Shown here: one piece after another, positions 33,677 to 43,800 of the stretch | How positions within the stretch are numbered: position 1 is the stretch's first letter | Layout of the letters: every line of letters begins with the position of its first letter | Origin: Palsa-295 sp963785585 | GTDB taxonomy: Bacteria > Acidobacteriota > Terriglobia > Acidiferrales > UBA7541 | NCBI GenBank assembly: GCA_963785585.1 | Contig: CAWAVW010000004.1 | Coordinates: forward strand, 2,914,001 to 2,978,000 | Length of the DNA: 64,000 bases | Direction of reading: 5' to 3' | The notes under the pieces: generated by a model | What the model saw: the letters and a program-made list of their open reading frames with translations, nothing else | Database searches by the model: none | What the model was told of the DNA's origin: nothing | Translations under genes and position numbers: made by a program

Positions 33677-35466
33677 GGCTTGGCCCCTGCCGGTTTCGTT
33701 GGAGCTGCCGGCGCTGTGGCTGGTGTGGAGGGCGACGGCACCGCAGCCGCGGGAATCGGCGTATCGCCAAATCCCGGAGGCGGCAGAATCGGCGGGCGCT
33801 CGGCTCCTCGACGCCGCTTCTGCACCTCGATCTCGGAAAAAAGCATCGCAGGAGCCACCGCAGACACGGGAACGCTGCCCGATTCCGCGCCGCACACTCC
33901 GTTGAATACATGCTCGGTGTCGCCGGTAAGAATAATTTTCGTCAACGACAGCAGCGGCGTGCCTACGATATCCACTCCGCGTACCAACTCGTCGGGTCGT
34001 CCGTCCGCATAAACGCGGTAAACCATCACCGGCAGCACCTGAAACGCTTGCGGGGTGGATCGGCCCGTCAGAGTGAAGCCACCCTGAATGTCGTCGAAAT
34101 ACAGGCCGTAGGCCTTTCCCTGGCGCTTGATCTCTTCCACAAATTTTTTGCGCAGCTCTGCGTCGCTCACCGTGTTTGTGGACGTGACGATCAGATTTCC
34201 CTGCCGTCCCGTCGGCATCAGGCCCGGTTGCCGCCTGCCGTGGCCATTCGAATTACTGAAGTTCTTGATCGGCATGCGCGACATCAAGAAGCTCTTTAGC
34301 ACGCCCGATTCCACCGCATTCACGCGCTGCGCCGGAATGCCTTCGTCATCGAAATCGTAGTAGCCGGCAAGCTTCACGCCGTTCATTTCCTTGAGCGTTG
34401 GATCGTCCACCACACTCAGAAAGGATGGCAGTACCAGCTGGCCCACTTTTTTTGTAAACGTCTGGCCTTCACCTTCATCGCGTTGGCGGTGCCCCTCCAG
34501 GCGATGACCGAGCACTTCGTGAAAAAATACCGCAGCGGCCCGCCCCGATAGCATCGCTGGGCCGGCATAAGGCTCTGCTACCGGCGCAGCGCGCAGGTCC
34601 TTTAAATCCCCCGCCATTTTATCGGCCTTCGCTGCGATCTCAGCGTCGGACGGCAATCCAGCCGCACTCTCCGCCTGAAACGATTCGACGCGCATCAGGT
34701 CCATCCCGTCGTCGGCGCGTGTTTCCGCTTGCATCACCAGGCGCGCCGAAGCGCCCGGCCGCACCAGCGCCGTGCCTTCGCTCGTCGCGAGGTAAGAACG
34801 ATCCGCGGAAACCTGCAACGACACAATCGCCGAATACACACCGGGGTATTTCAGGAACGCGGCGGACGCAAGACGAACTCTCGGCTCCCAGGCTTTTTGG
34901 TCAAACGCGTTCGGCGGCGGCTGCTTCTCGGAATGAACTTGCGCTGTCTCTGCCGAAAAGTCCGGAGACTTGTCCTCCTCTTCGGACTGGACGGCCGTGC
35001 TTGTTTTCACTTTTAGGAATGCCGAGGACGCTTGTTCGTACTCGCGGTCGGTCAGCTGCCAAAGCACGCGGGCGATGGCGTCGGTATCGTCATTGAGCGG
35101 CAGTACACCGGACACAATCCCCGATCCGCGCGATTGGCCGTGCGTGTTGTCAAGCGATGTGGCTCCCACGCGCATCATCACATCGGCTTGGCGGAATCGC
35201 CGGCTGGTGGCAAAAATCAAAGCGCCGTTCGACGCAATCACGGCCGTCGCATCCATATCCGTAACTGCATAACTCAAATAATAGGGAGGCGGTGCGGACT
35301 TCGCGAGACCGCTGGTCGCGCGCTTCAGCTCGCGTTGCATGGTTGCGAGCAGCGCATCCGCCTGGGGGGCGGAAGGAACCGCCGACATAGGAATTGCGCA
35401 AATGGTAATAAAAACGGAGATGGCGGCAATCGATCGGAACCGGCGAGTTCGGGCAGCGGGTCTCAC
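33673..35466 (-). CDS. Exported TldD/PmbA-family metalloprotease (HExxxH present)
   Basis: A 597-residue protein with an N-terminal signal sequence (RSIAAISVFITICAIPMSAVPSA). The metal-binding motif HEVLGHRLEGH is intact in the middle, followed by the TldD-type segments GYYDFDDEGIPAQRVNAVESG and SNSNGHGRR. The final 60 residues are proline/alanine-rich. GTG start at 35466; no in-frame ATG lies before the signal peptide. It forms an operon with the inactive homologue downstream. A periplasmic protease or peptide-processing role is likely; the substrate is unknown. Confidence 0.88.
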   Translation of the reverse strand: MRPAARTRRFRSIAAISVFITICAIPMSAVPSAPQADALLATMQRELKRATSGLAKSAPPPYYLSYAVTDMDATAVIASNGALIFATSRRFRQADVMMRVGATSLDNTHGQSRGSGIVSGVLPLNDDTDAIARVLWQLTDREYEQASSAFLKVKTSTAVQSEEEDKSPDFSAETAQVHSEKQPPPNAFDQKAWEPRVRLASAAFLKYPGVYSAIVSLQVSADRSYLATSEGTALVRPGASARLVMQAETRADDGMDLMRVESFQAESAAGLPSDAEIAAKADKMAGDLKDLRAAPVAEPYAGPAMLSGRAAAVFFHEVLGHRLEGHRQRDEGEGQTFTKKVGQLVLPSFLSVVDDPTLKEMNGVKLAGYYDFDDEGIPAQRVNAVESGVLKSFLMSRMPIKNFSNSNGHGRRQPGLMPTGRQGNLIVTSTNTVSDAELRKKFVEEIKRQGKAYGLYFDDIQGGFTLTGRSTPQAFQVLPVMVYRVYADGRPDELVRGVDIVGTPLLSLTKIILTGDTEHVFNGVCGAESGSVPVSAVAPAMLFSEIEVQKRRRGAERPPILPPPGFGDTPIPAAAVPSPSTPATAPAAPTKPAGAKP

Positions 35467-35710
35467 TCGTTAGGCTTACGAACTTAACACACTCGAACAC
35501 TGGATGCGAGACGGGCTCCGCAAGATGTGCGGCGCACAAATGGCACTGAAGGGCTGCACGACGGGAGAGCAAATCGAGGAGTTTTTCGGTTTCGTTTCCG
35601 CGCCCGCACTGTGTGCCAACACGGCACGCTCGCCCGGTTTTTCGGGCCTTTTCGAGGCAGTTCGGCGTTATTGTGCCATCTGGGCTTACGAAACAAGGGG
35701 TCGTCATTTC

Positions 35711-36598
35711 ATGCTCAATTTTGCGGTTTCGCTTACGACCGACGACAACGACTACCAGCAGGAGCAGGCCGCTGCCGCGGAAATCGCCGGCCGGCGCTTG
35801 GGGGTCGGCGTACAAGTGATTCAGGCGGACAATGACGCGTTCAAGCAAAGCGACCAACTTCTCAAGCTGATTCAGTCCGCGCCGGGTTCGCGCCCAGACG
35901 CCATCATTTTCGAACCAGTCGGTGGCACGGCGCTACCTCAAGTTGCAAAGGCCGCGGCCGCCGCCGGCATCGGCTGGGTCGTGCTGAACCGCGAAGCCGA
36001 ATACATCCCGGAGCTTCGCCGCACCAGCAACGCGCCGGCCTTCTCCGTCAGTTCCAACCACCTCGAAATAGGCCGCATTCAAGGACTTCAAATGGCGGCG
36101 CTGCTTCCGAAAGGCGGCTCCGCGCTCTACATCCAGGGCCCGTCGGACAATTCCGCCGCGAAACAACGAACTATGGGCATGCAGCAAACCAAGCCCTCGA
36201 ACGTGAAAATTAACGTCTTGAAAGGCCAGTGGACAGAAGAGAGCGCCTACAAAGCCGTTGCCTCGTGGATGCGCCTATCCACGTCAAATCGCCAGACAAT
36301 CGACATGGTGAGCGCGCAGGACGACTCGATGGCGCTCGGTGCGCGCAAGGCAATCGAAGAACAATCCGACGAGGCCGTTCGCGCCAAGTGGCTTGCCGCA
36401 CCGTTTACGGGATGCGACGGTTTGCCGAAGACCGGTCAGGAATGGGTACGAACCAAGATTCTTGCCGCGACCGTGGTAGTGCCGCCCAACACAACGCTCG
36501 CGATAGAAATGCTGATCGAGGCTCTCACCAAGGGCAAAAAACCTGCGGAGCTGGCGTTGACGATCCCGACGTCGTATCCGCCGCTCGAAAACTTGTAG
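35711..36598 (+). CDS. Periplasmic-binding-protein-like (sugar-binding family) protein without signal peptide
   Basis: A 295-residue protein of the Peripla_BP_4/LacI-type binding fold: FAVSLTTDDNDYQQEQ at the start, DAIIFEPVGGTALPQVAKAA for the hinge region and SAQDDSMALGARKAIEE. The ATG at 35711 follows AAGGGG; a frame back to 35504 adds no signal peptide either. It therefore looks cytoplasmic. No helix-turn-helix, ABC permease or ATPase is encoded nearby. It may be a cytoplasmic sugar sensor, or a signal-less relic of a transport protein. Divergent from the TldD pair, convergent with the CRTAC1 gene. Confidence 0.72.
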   Translation: MLNFAVSLTTDDNDYQQEQAAAAEIAGRRLGVGVQVIQADNDAFKQSDQLLKLIQSAPGSRPDAIIFEPVGGTALPQVAKAAAAAGIGWVVLNREAEYIPELRRTSNAPAFSVSSNHLEIGRIQGLQMAALLPKGGSALYIQGPSDNSAAKQRTMGMQQTKPSNVKINVLKGQWTEESAYKAVASWMRLSTSNRQTIDMVSAQDDSMALGARKAIEEQSDEAVRAKWLAAPFTGCDGLPKTGQEWVRTKILAATVVVPPNTTLAIEMLIEALTKGKKPAELALTIPTSYPPLENL

Positions 36599-36624
36599 CA
36601 GCGTTCGCCGTCCGACAAATCCGT

Positions 36625-38394
36625 CTATTTCAAGCTCCCACGGGCACTGTCCGTCTCGACGATTCCCTGCCCTTCCACAACCGTTACGTAGCGATCGAGC
36701 GGCACGTCGGCGATTCGTTCGACTCGACCGCTCGGCTCTGGCCATTTGATTTCGATCCAGTCGATTTTCGTTCGCTTGCCGATGCCAAGCACCATTCGCG
36801 GATCGTGCGAAGAAAGATAGCTGCCGCCGCCCACTTTGAACTGGTGACGCTTCAAATCGCCGGCTTGGTAGCTGACCTTTGCGCCGATGGCGTCGATGTT
36901 CGCTTTCTTGCCGATCAGCCGGATTCCAAGCCAGTGGTTTTCGGTGCCCGCGTTGTTTCGCAGCAACACGGGAGCAGCGTTGTTTACCGCCACGAGCACA
37001 TCCACTGCGCCGTCATTATTAAAATCACCAAGCGCCATTCCGCGCGCCGCCAGCCGTTCGGAAAAAATCGGACCGCTCTGCGCGCTCACGTTTTCGAATC
37101 CCTTGCCGGTATTGTGAAACAGCAGCAGCGGCTCCAGATATTTCACATTCGCGGTTCGCTCATCCACTTTGTCGTCGGGGTGGCCGTTGCATAGCAACAG
37201 GTCGAGATCGCCGTCATTGTCATAATCGAAAAATTTTAAGCCCCAACCGCTCATCAATCGTGTGGTCGCGCCGATGCCGGTGGGCATTGCGGCGTCGGTA
37301 AAACTTTCGTCCTTTCCGTTGTGATAGATCGAATACATCTCCTGGTCCACGTTCGCAACGAATAGATCCACCCACCCGTCCTGGTCGTAATCCGCGGCGT
37401 CCACGCCCATGCCCGAGCGTGCGCGGCCAAACGAACTGTAGCCAACTCCGGCCAGCAGCCCGATCTCTTCGAATTTCCCGTTGCCGCGATTTGCGAACAG
37501 GAAATTCGCCACCGTATCGTTGCCGACAAACAAATCCATTCGTCCGTCGTTGTTAATGTCCGCCGCAACCACTCCCCAGGCCTTCGCCAGTGAATTCGAA
37601 ATCCCCGAGTCTTTACTCACATCCGTGAACGTACCGTCCCCGTTGTTGTGGTACAGCCAACACGGCATGGGCTCGTACACGCTCGGAATGCAGTACCAGC
37701 GCTGGCCGGTCTGCACGTTTCCGCAAAATTTGTTCTTAGATTTGTTGAAGTCCACGAACCGGCAAACAAACAGATCGAGGCGTCCATCGTTGTCATAGTC
37801 AAACCAGACGGCGCTCGTGCCCCATCCATGCGCGGCCACCCCGGCCTTCTCGGTCACATCCGTGAAGGTTCCATCACCGTTGTTCCGGTACAAAATGCTG
37901 TGGTCGTATTGCGTCACATACAGGTCGGGAAACCCGTCCGCATTGTAATCGCCCACCGCGACGCCCATTCCATAACCGTTGCCTGAAACTCCGGCCTTCT
38001 CCGTCACGTCGGTGAACGTGCCGTCCCGATTGTTGCGATAGAGCGCGTTCCGCAGGGGCGGCTTCGGGTCGAAAAAATCGCAGCGCCCGCTATTCACCAG
38101 GTAAATGTCCATCCAGCCATCGCCGTCGTAGTCCAGAAACGCGCAACCGGCTCCCACCGTCTCCGGCAGGTACATTTCGGCCGAGCGGCCGTTGGAGTGA
38201 ACCCACGAGATACCGCTCGCGGCGGCGGGAATTTGCTCGAACGTGGGCACGGAAACGGCGCTTGCGACGGAGTCCGAGCCAATTGGCAACACTCCTGCCT
38301 TCATGGCCACCCCGGCCCAGCCCGCTTTCCCCAGGACCTCGAGAAACCTCCGGCGAGTCAATTCCGACCATCGATCGTGGGACTTCGCGCTCAT
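36625..38394 (-). CDS. Tat-exported CRTAC1 family protein (FG-GAP/VCBS repeats, ASPIC/UnbV)
   Basis: A 589-residue protein with a twin-arginine signal near the start (LTRRRFLEVLG). It contains repeated FG-GAP/VCBS units with calcium-type DxDxDG motifs (FLDYDGDGWMDIYLVN, VGDYNADGFPDLYV, WFDYDNDGRLDLFV and more), the spacer NNGDGTFTDVTEKAG, and an ASPIC/UnbV C-terminus (IGAKVSYQAG, WPEPSGRVE). It should form a beta-propeller outside the cytoplasm. Function in Acidobacteria is not established. Its neighbours on the other strand are a multihaem cytochrome c and a TPR protein. Confidence 0.88.
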   Translation of the reverse strand: MSAKSHDRWSELTRRRFLEVLGKAGWAGVAMKAGVLPIGSDSVASAVSVPTFEQIPAAASGISWVHSNGRSAEMYLPETVGAGCAFLDYDGDGWMDIYLVNSGRCDFFDPKPPLRNALYRNNRDGTFTDVTEKAGVSGNGYGMGVAVGDYNADGFPDLYVTQYDHSILYRNNGDGTFTDVTEKAGVAAHGWGTSAVWFDYDNDGRLDLFVCRFVDFNKSKNKFCGNVQTGQRWYCIPSVYEPMPCWLYHNNGDGTFTDVSKDSGISNSLAKAWGVVAADINNDGRMDLFVGNDTVANFLFANRGNGKFEEIGLLAGVGYSSFGRARSGMGVDAADYDQDGWVDLFVANVDQEMYSIYHNGKDESFTDAAMPTGIGATTRLMSGWGLKFFDYDNDGDLDLLLCNGHPDDKVDERTANVKYLEPLLLFHNTGKGFENVSAQSGPIFSERLAARGMALGDFNNDGAVDVLVAVNNAAPVLLRNNAGTENHWLGIRLIGKKANIDAIGAKVSYQAGDLKRHQFKVGGGSYLSSHDPRMVLGIGKRTKIDWIEIKWPEPSGRVERIADVPLDRYVTVVEGQGIVETDSARGSLK

Positions 38395-38583
38395 GGATCC
38401 CGTCTGTTCAACCTCGGTACTCCATTCGTCTGCACCACAGTTTCCTTACCGTAGTTCCGCACATTTCTGTAGAGTCTTTCGATGGAAAGAATCCGCCGTC
38501 TCCGAACGGGCGTAGCAAACTAGAGCCATTCGATCTTGAGCCACGGGTTCTCGCCGATGCGGTCGTTGAATCTTCATCCGTCC

Positions 38584-39780
38584 ATGCCAAAACGAATCTC
38601 GGTCCTCGCAATTCTAATCGCCGCAGGCCTATTCGCGCTCGCGGATTCGGATTGCGCTTCACCACAATCCTTGGGGGACCAGCCGCGAAGCAATTACGTC
38701 GGGACGCAGGCCTGCGCATCCTGCCATCAAGATATCGTTCGCAGCTACCGCCTGACGAATCACGATCGGACGTCCGCCCTCCCCACCAAAGAGTCTATCT
38801 CCGGCAGTTTCGCGGTGGGCTCCAATACCCTAATCACGCTTGATCCCGGCCTGCTCTTCCGAATGGACGAGAAGGACGGCAAATTCTTTCAGACCGCCAT
38901 TTTTGGCGAATCGCCGCGCACGAAAGAACGCCGCGAATCGATCGATATCGTCATCGGCTCCGGGGACAAAGGGCAAACTTTCCTCTACTGGAAAGGCGAC
39001 GCGTTGTTTCAACTCCCCGTTTCCTACTGGCGAGAAATCGGCTGGATCAACAGTCCCGGCTACCTGGACGGAACCGCCAATTTCGAACGTGCGATTCCTC
39101 CGCGTTGCGTCGAGTGCCACGCAACGTACTTTCACTCGCTCTCGACGTTACCGTTTGCAAATCAATACGACAAATCGAGCTTCGTTCTCAACCTGTCATG
39201 CGAGCGATGCCACGGCCCTGGCGGCTCTCATATCGAATCTCACCGGATGGTTGAGAATTCCGCCGGGAACGCCGCCGTGAGCGCCTACGCAACGGCCATC
39301 GTGAATCCCGCAAAACTCCCGCGCGAGCGCCAGATGGACGTGTGCGCTCAATGCCACGGCGGACTCGGGCAGCCGGTTGCTCCCGCATTCACTTTCGTTC
39401 CGGGCCAACCGCTCGCCCAGTACATTCGGCTGCAAACGCCCGATTCAAACGCCAAGGTGGACGTTCACGGCAACCAGATCGCCCTGCTTGAGCGCAGCAA
39501 GTGCTACCAATCTTCCTCGAACTTGACCTGCACCACCTGCCACAACCCGCACGAGCCAGAGAAGCCGGCCGCAAGCTATTCAACGAAATGCCTTACCTGC
39601 CATCAGCCGCAGCACTGCGGTGAGTTCGCCAAACTCGGCGCAACGATCGCCGACAACTGCGTCGATTGTCACATGCCGGTGCAGTCTTCGAACCTGATCA
39701 TCTCGGAATTAGACGGCAAACAAGTGAAAGCGAATGTCCGCAGCCACTGGATCAAGGTGTACGCCTTATCTGCACGCTAG
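38584..39780 (+). CDS. Exported seven-haem cytochrome c
   Basis: A protein of 398 residues if it begins at ATG 38584, where the signal peptide MPKRISVLAILIAAGLFALA starts; ATG 38557 and TTG 38536 are alternatives and none has a clear Shine-Dalgarno. Seven CxxCH haem sites are present: CASCH, CVECH, CERCH, CAQCH, CTTCH, CLTCH and CVDCH. Spacing resembles cytochrome c554-type multihaem proteins. It likely works in periplasmic electron transfer or in cell-envelope redox chemistry. No dedicated reductase or quinol partner is encoded beside it. Divergent from the CRTAC1 gene and convergent with the TPR gene. Confidence 0.87.
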   Translation: MPKRISVLAILIAAGLFALADSDCASPQSLGDQPRSNYVGTQACASCHQDIVRSYRLTNHDRTSALPTKESISGSFAVGSNTLITLDPGLLFRMDEKDGKFFQTAIFGESPRTKERRESIDIVIGSGDKGQTFLYWKGDALFQLPVSYWREIGWINSPGYLDGTANFERAIPPRCVECHATYFHSLSTLPFANQYDKSSFVLNLSCERCHGPGGSHIESHRMVENSAGNAAVSAYATAIVNPAKLPRERQMDVCAQCHGGLGQPVAPAFTFVPGQPLAQYIRLQTPDSNAKVDVHGNQIALLERSKCYQSSSNLTCTTCHNPHEPEKPAASYSTKCLTCHQPQHCGEFAKLGATIADNCVDCHMPVQSSNLIISELDGKQVKANVRSHWIKVYALSAR

Positions 39781-39794
39781 CGGCGGTTTATCCA

Positions 39795-40757
39795 TTACTG
39801 GGGCTGGTTTGGGTCCTGCCCGTTCTGGCTCTCGCGCGACTTCGCATCGAGCGCGCGTTGCAATTCCATCTCGTGCGCTGCTTCTTCCTTCCGCCCAGAG
39901 CGCGCATACGCGATCGCCAGCTGGTAGTGCCCGGCCGGATCGTTCGGCTGCATCTTGACGTACGTCTGTAGCGGCGAGATCGCATCGGAAAACTTGCCGG
40001 CGGCATTGAACGACATTCCGAGTCCCCGATATGCATCGGAAAACGTCGCGTCCAACTTCACCGCGCGCTCGAAATGCGCGATGGCGTCATCCCATTGCTG
40101 CGCGCTGCGTGTCAGTTCGCCCAGCACATACTCGGCTCCCGCGTTGGTCGGATCGACCTGAAGCTCGGCTTCAAATTCCGTCTTCGCATCGGCGCCGGTC
40201 GTGTCAGTCGCGGGCTTCGAAAGGATGATTTCTCCGAGCCGGTAGTGAATTCCTTGGGCCTGCGGGTTCTGTTCCAGGATTTTTCGGTACTCCGCTTCGG
40301 CCTCCGGCCACTTCCCTTGCGCTTCCAGCGCCTCTGCGTCCAATTGCCGTGCTTCGCGCGAGTTCGGCGAGGTAGCGGCCAGCTCCTGCGAAGCGCGCAT
40401 TGAGAGGTCTGAATATACGTGCGTGGCAAGGTACAGCACCGCCGGATCGCGGGGAAACTCCCGTCCGAGCGTTTGCAGAAAATCCACGGCAGCCGACCGT
40501 TGGTCCAGCGCCATCGCGCACTTTACGCCCGCCATTCCCACGCGCCGCTTCAGCTCAGCGTCGGCGCCAGCCACGCTCGACCGCTTCAGCAATGGCAACG
40601 CTTCCGCGCAGCGGCCAGTCTCTGCGAGCCTCACTCCTCGCTCCGCAGGCGAAGGGACATTGGATGCGGCGGCAGTCGAAGGTTTGGGACTTTGTGCGAG
40701 AACCGCGGGCGAGCTTACCAGGAAGCAAACGAGCACTACTCTGAGGGTCTTGAACAT
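39795..40757 (-). CDS. Exported TPR-repeat protein
   Basis: A 320-residue protein with a signal peptide (MFKTLRVVLVCFLVSSPAVLAQ) and several tetratricopeptide repeats, clearest at KWPEAEAEYRKILEQNPQ, QWDDAIAHFERAVKLDAT and KFSDAISPLQTYVKMQPN. Such repeats mediate protein contacts. An in-frame GTG eight codons upstream is possible. It lies 53 bases downstream of the large TonB receptor gene on the same strand, so the two could be cotranscribed. The partner is unknown. Confidence 0.85.
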   Translation of the reverse strand: MFKTLRVVLVCFLVSSPAVLAQSPKPSTAAASNVPSPAERGVRLAETGRCAEALPLLKRSSVAGADAELKRRVGMAGVKCAMALDQRSAAVDFLQTLGREFPRDPAVLYLATHVYSDLSMRASQELAATSPNSREARQLDAEALEAQGKWPEAEAEYRKILEQNPQAQGIHYRLGEIILSKPATDTTGADAKTEFEAELQVDPTNAGAEYVLGELTRSAQQWDDAIAHFERAVKLDATFSDAYRGLGMSFNAAGKFSDAISPLQTYVKMQPNDPAGHYQLAIAYARSGRKEEAAHEMELQRALDAKSRESQNGQDPNQPQ

Positions 40758-40809
40758 AAAAGTGGGGCGAACGTTCTTCACGTCCGCCCCATTCTATATC
40801 GGTTAAGCG

Positions 40810-43800
40810 TTAGAAGTAGAACTTCAGAGCGAATTGGATATTTCGTTCGCCCTCGGACCCGGCGATCTGGCCAAGACCGAACGCGCACGCATCGCCCGCG
40901 CCGCCGCCGCAACCGGTGTTCGGCGACGTAAGCACGGGATGGTTGAACAGGTTTAGGAAATCCGTGCGGAACTCGATCCGCTTGGACTCCGAGATGGAGA
41001 ATGTCTTCTGCAAACTCATGTCGAAGTTGTTCAATCCGGGGCCTCGCACCGGCGTCACGTTGCAAGTTCCAAACGTGCCGTTCGCGGGATTCGAGTAAAC
41101 CGTCGGATCGAACCATTGCAGCGCCACCGAATCCGCTCCGGTGCTCACAAACTTCTTGATGTAGTGAGGAGCTCCGTTGCAGTCCGCACGCGCGCCCTGG
41201 GAACCGGTGCCGGATTCATCCGACGCGGAAATGTCGAGTGGGAAACCACCGCGCCAAGTCCAGATCGGGCTGACTTGCCAACCGCCAATCGCCGCGTTGG
41301 CCACCTTGCCGGCATTCGTACCGAACTTCTTGCCGGTACCGAATGGCAATTGATAAACGGCAAACGCGGTCAGGTCGTGCTTCACGTCGTAGTAGCAATC
41401 GCCCCATTCGGCCCGCGGGTCGAAAAGATTTTGCCAGTACGGTGACGCAGGAGTTGTCTGGCCACCCCACGATCCATAGTAGCCGCTCGAGTTCGTCAAA
41501 CAGTGGGAGTAGGTGTATGCCACTTGATATTGCAATCCGTTTACGGCGCGGTGCTGCAACGTGGCTTGCAGAGCGTTATACGTCATCGAGCCGTCGGAGA
41601 GTGTTCCTTTCGCCGATACTCCTTCAGCGAGCAATCCAGGATTGCCGGCCAGGTACGGGCTTTGGGTAATTGTTCCGTTCGGCTGCAAATCGCCCTGCAA
41701 AAGCCAGGTGGGAACCATCAAGTGCGTACCCTTCTGGCCTACGTAACCCGCTTGAAACGTCGTCGAGTTGCTAAGTTGTTCCTGCACCGTCAGATTGTAT
41801 TGCTCTGCCACCGCCGGCCGCACGTTCGGGCCCCACACGCGCAGCGTTGCGGACGCGAATGGGTCACCGACGGGGGAAAGAGTCAGACCGTCCGAGAGCT
41901 TCGTCGGGGGTGGGCCCGTAAGCGTCGAATAGTCCGTGAAGTCCTCCGTTCCGAACGGCGGGTTGAGCGGCAGGCGCAAATTGGTGCCGGTTCCTTCCAG
42001 GTAGTCAGACGTTGTAAACGCCGCCCGAACGACCGTCTTGCCATGCAGGAATTCGGGCGTCCACGCGATACCGATGCGCGGCTGGAAGTCTGTCAAGCCG
42101 TAGTAACCGTTGTAGAGCGCTCGGTTGCCTGCGTTGACCGGCTGATTGCCCGGATACGTCACGCCGGTCGGAATGGTCGAGCCGGACGGAAATTCCGGCG
42201 TGCCGCTGTACAGGCCAAAGTTCACCTGCTGATCGTTCACTTCCGACCAAGGTGTGTGCGCCTGGTAGCGAAGCCCGATGTTCAACGTCAGGTTCGGCGT
42301 GACTCGCCAATCGTCCTGGGCGAATACGCCGAAGATGTTGGATCGCTGCCCCCATGTGCCACCGACGATACCTCGGCCATTCTGCTGCGCATCGCCCAGC
42401 CAAAAGTCGGCGTCGGCCACACCCGAATAAAATCCGGTAAAATTGAAGAAGCCGAGCGTTCCATTGTTACCGGAATAGTAGGTGTCAATCCGCTGCCGGA
42501 AATATTGGAAGCCAACTTTGAACGTATGTTTTCCATGCGTAATGCTCAGGTTGTCTTCGTACTGGAAAACGGTGTCGTGGAAGTTTTGTACGACGTTGGA
42601 TCCGCCGATACCGGTAGCCGTTCCGCCGGTGATTTCCAGCTGCAACAGCCCAGGTCCCGTCTCGTTCCCGTTCGGAATACCCAGCGTCTGGCCCAGGTCG
42701 CCGAGGGTAGACGGAGTCGCCGAGTTTTGGGTGTTCAGTCCGACGTAGTTCGCTCCGGCCCGGAACTCGTTGGTCACATTGGGCGAGAAGAAGTGCACCC
42801 AGTTGACCACGCCGCTTCGGATCTTCGCGTCGCCGGGGTTGAGTTGGAGAATCGGCACCGAGTTCGAGTTCGGATTGTTCTGCCGCTCTTCCGAGTAGCG
42901 GAAGAAAAGCCGGTTGGTCTGGTTAATGTTCCAGTCGATTTTTCCGTCGCCCTGATCCGCATTGAGGGCGGAACCCGTCGTCTGATACGCGTTGTTTTGC
43001 AGGTTGCCGTTGATCGGCGCCGGGTAATATTGCGAAGCAAACAGCGCCGTCACCACGGGGTCCGCCGTATATCCGGCAGCCGCCAAATTGTTGAAGGGAA
43101 TAAACGCCGTCGCCACGCCAGCGCTACCCGGTTGATACACCTGTCCTACCACTTGTCCGGGCGTCGTCGTGCTCAAGCACTCTCCCGCGCCGTTGAACGC
43201 ACCTCCGGCCTGGCCGCACAACGCGCCGAAATCGCCGCCTCGTTCCGCGGTCGTGAAGACGTTCCACGTGCCGGTCGTCGAGGGATGGTCGAACCGCTGG
43301 CCTTCGTAGTCGGCAAAGAAGAACAGCTTGTCTTTCTTAATCGGACCGCCGAGCGTGCCGCCGAATTGATTCCAGCGCAGCGCGGCTTTCGGCAAAACGG
43401 GATCCTGAAGGCCATTGGCCCAGGAGTTCGCGTTTAACGCATCATTGCGAAAAAACTCGAAAGCATCTCCGTGCAATTGGTTCGTGCCGGATTTGATCGT
43501 TGCGCTGATAATTCCGCCCTCGAAGTTCCCGAACTCGGCCGGAGCGTTTTGCGTGATCATGTTGAATTCTTCGATTGCGTCCGGGCTGGGCGTGTAGCCA
43601 ACCAGGTTGTCCGATACCTGGTTGTTATCCATTCCGTCGAGCAGGAAATTGTTCGATTCTTCGCGGTTGCCGTTAATGTACGGCCGGCCCGCGCTGTCAA
43701 TGCGCTGCGCGGTATTGAGCGTGGACGGGTCAGGGTGAACGCTGCCCGGCGCCAGCAACGTTAGCTGAATGTAATTGCGGCTAGCCAGGGGCAGGTTCAC

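Noticed and set aside
41503..43437. A 644-codon plus-strand frame opposite the large TonB receptor.
   Set aside because: Antisense to a full receptor with clear motifs, no domain, rich in Arg/Val as shadow frames are.
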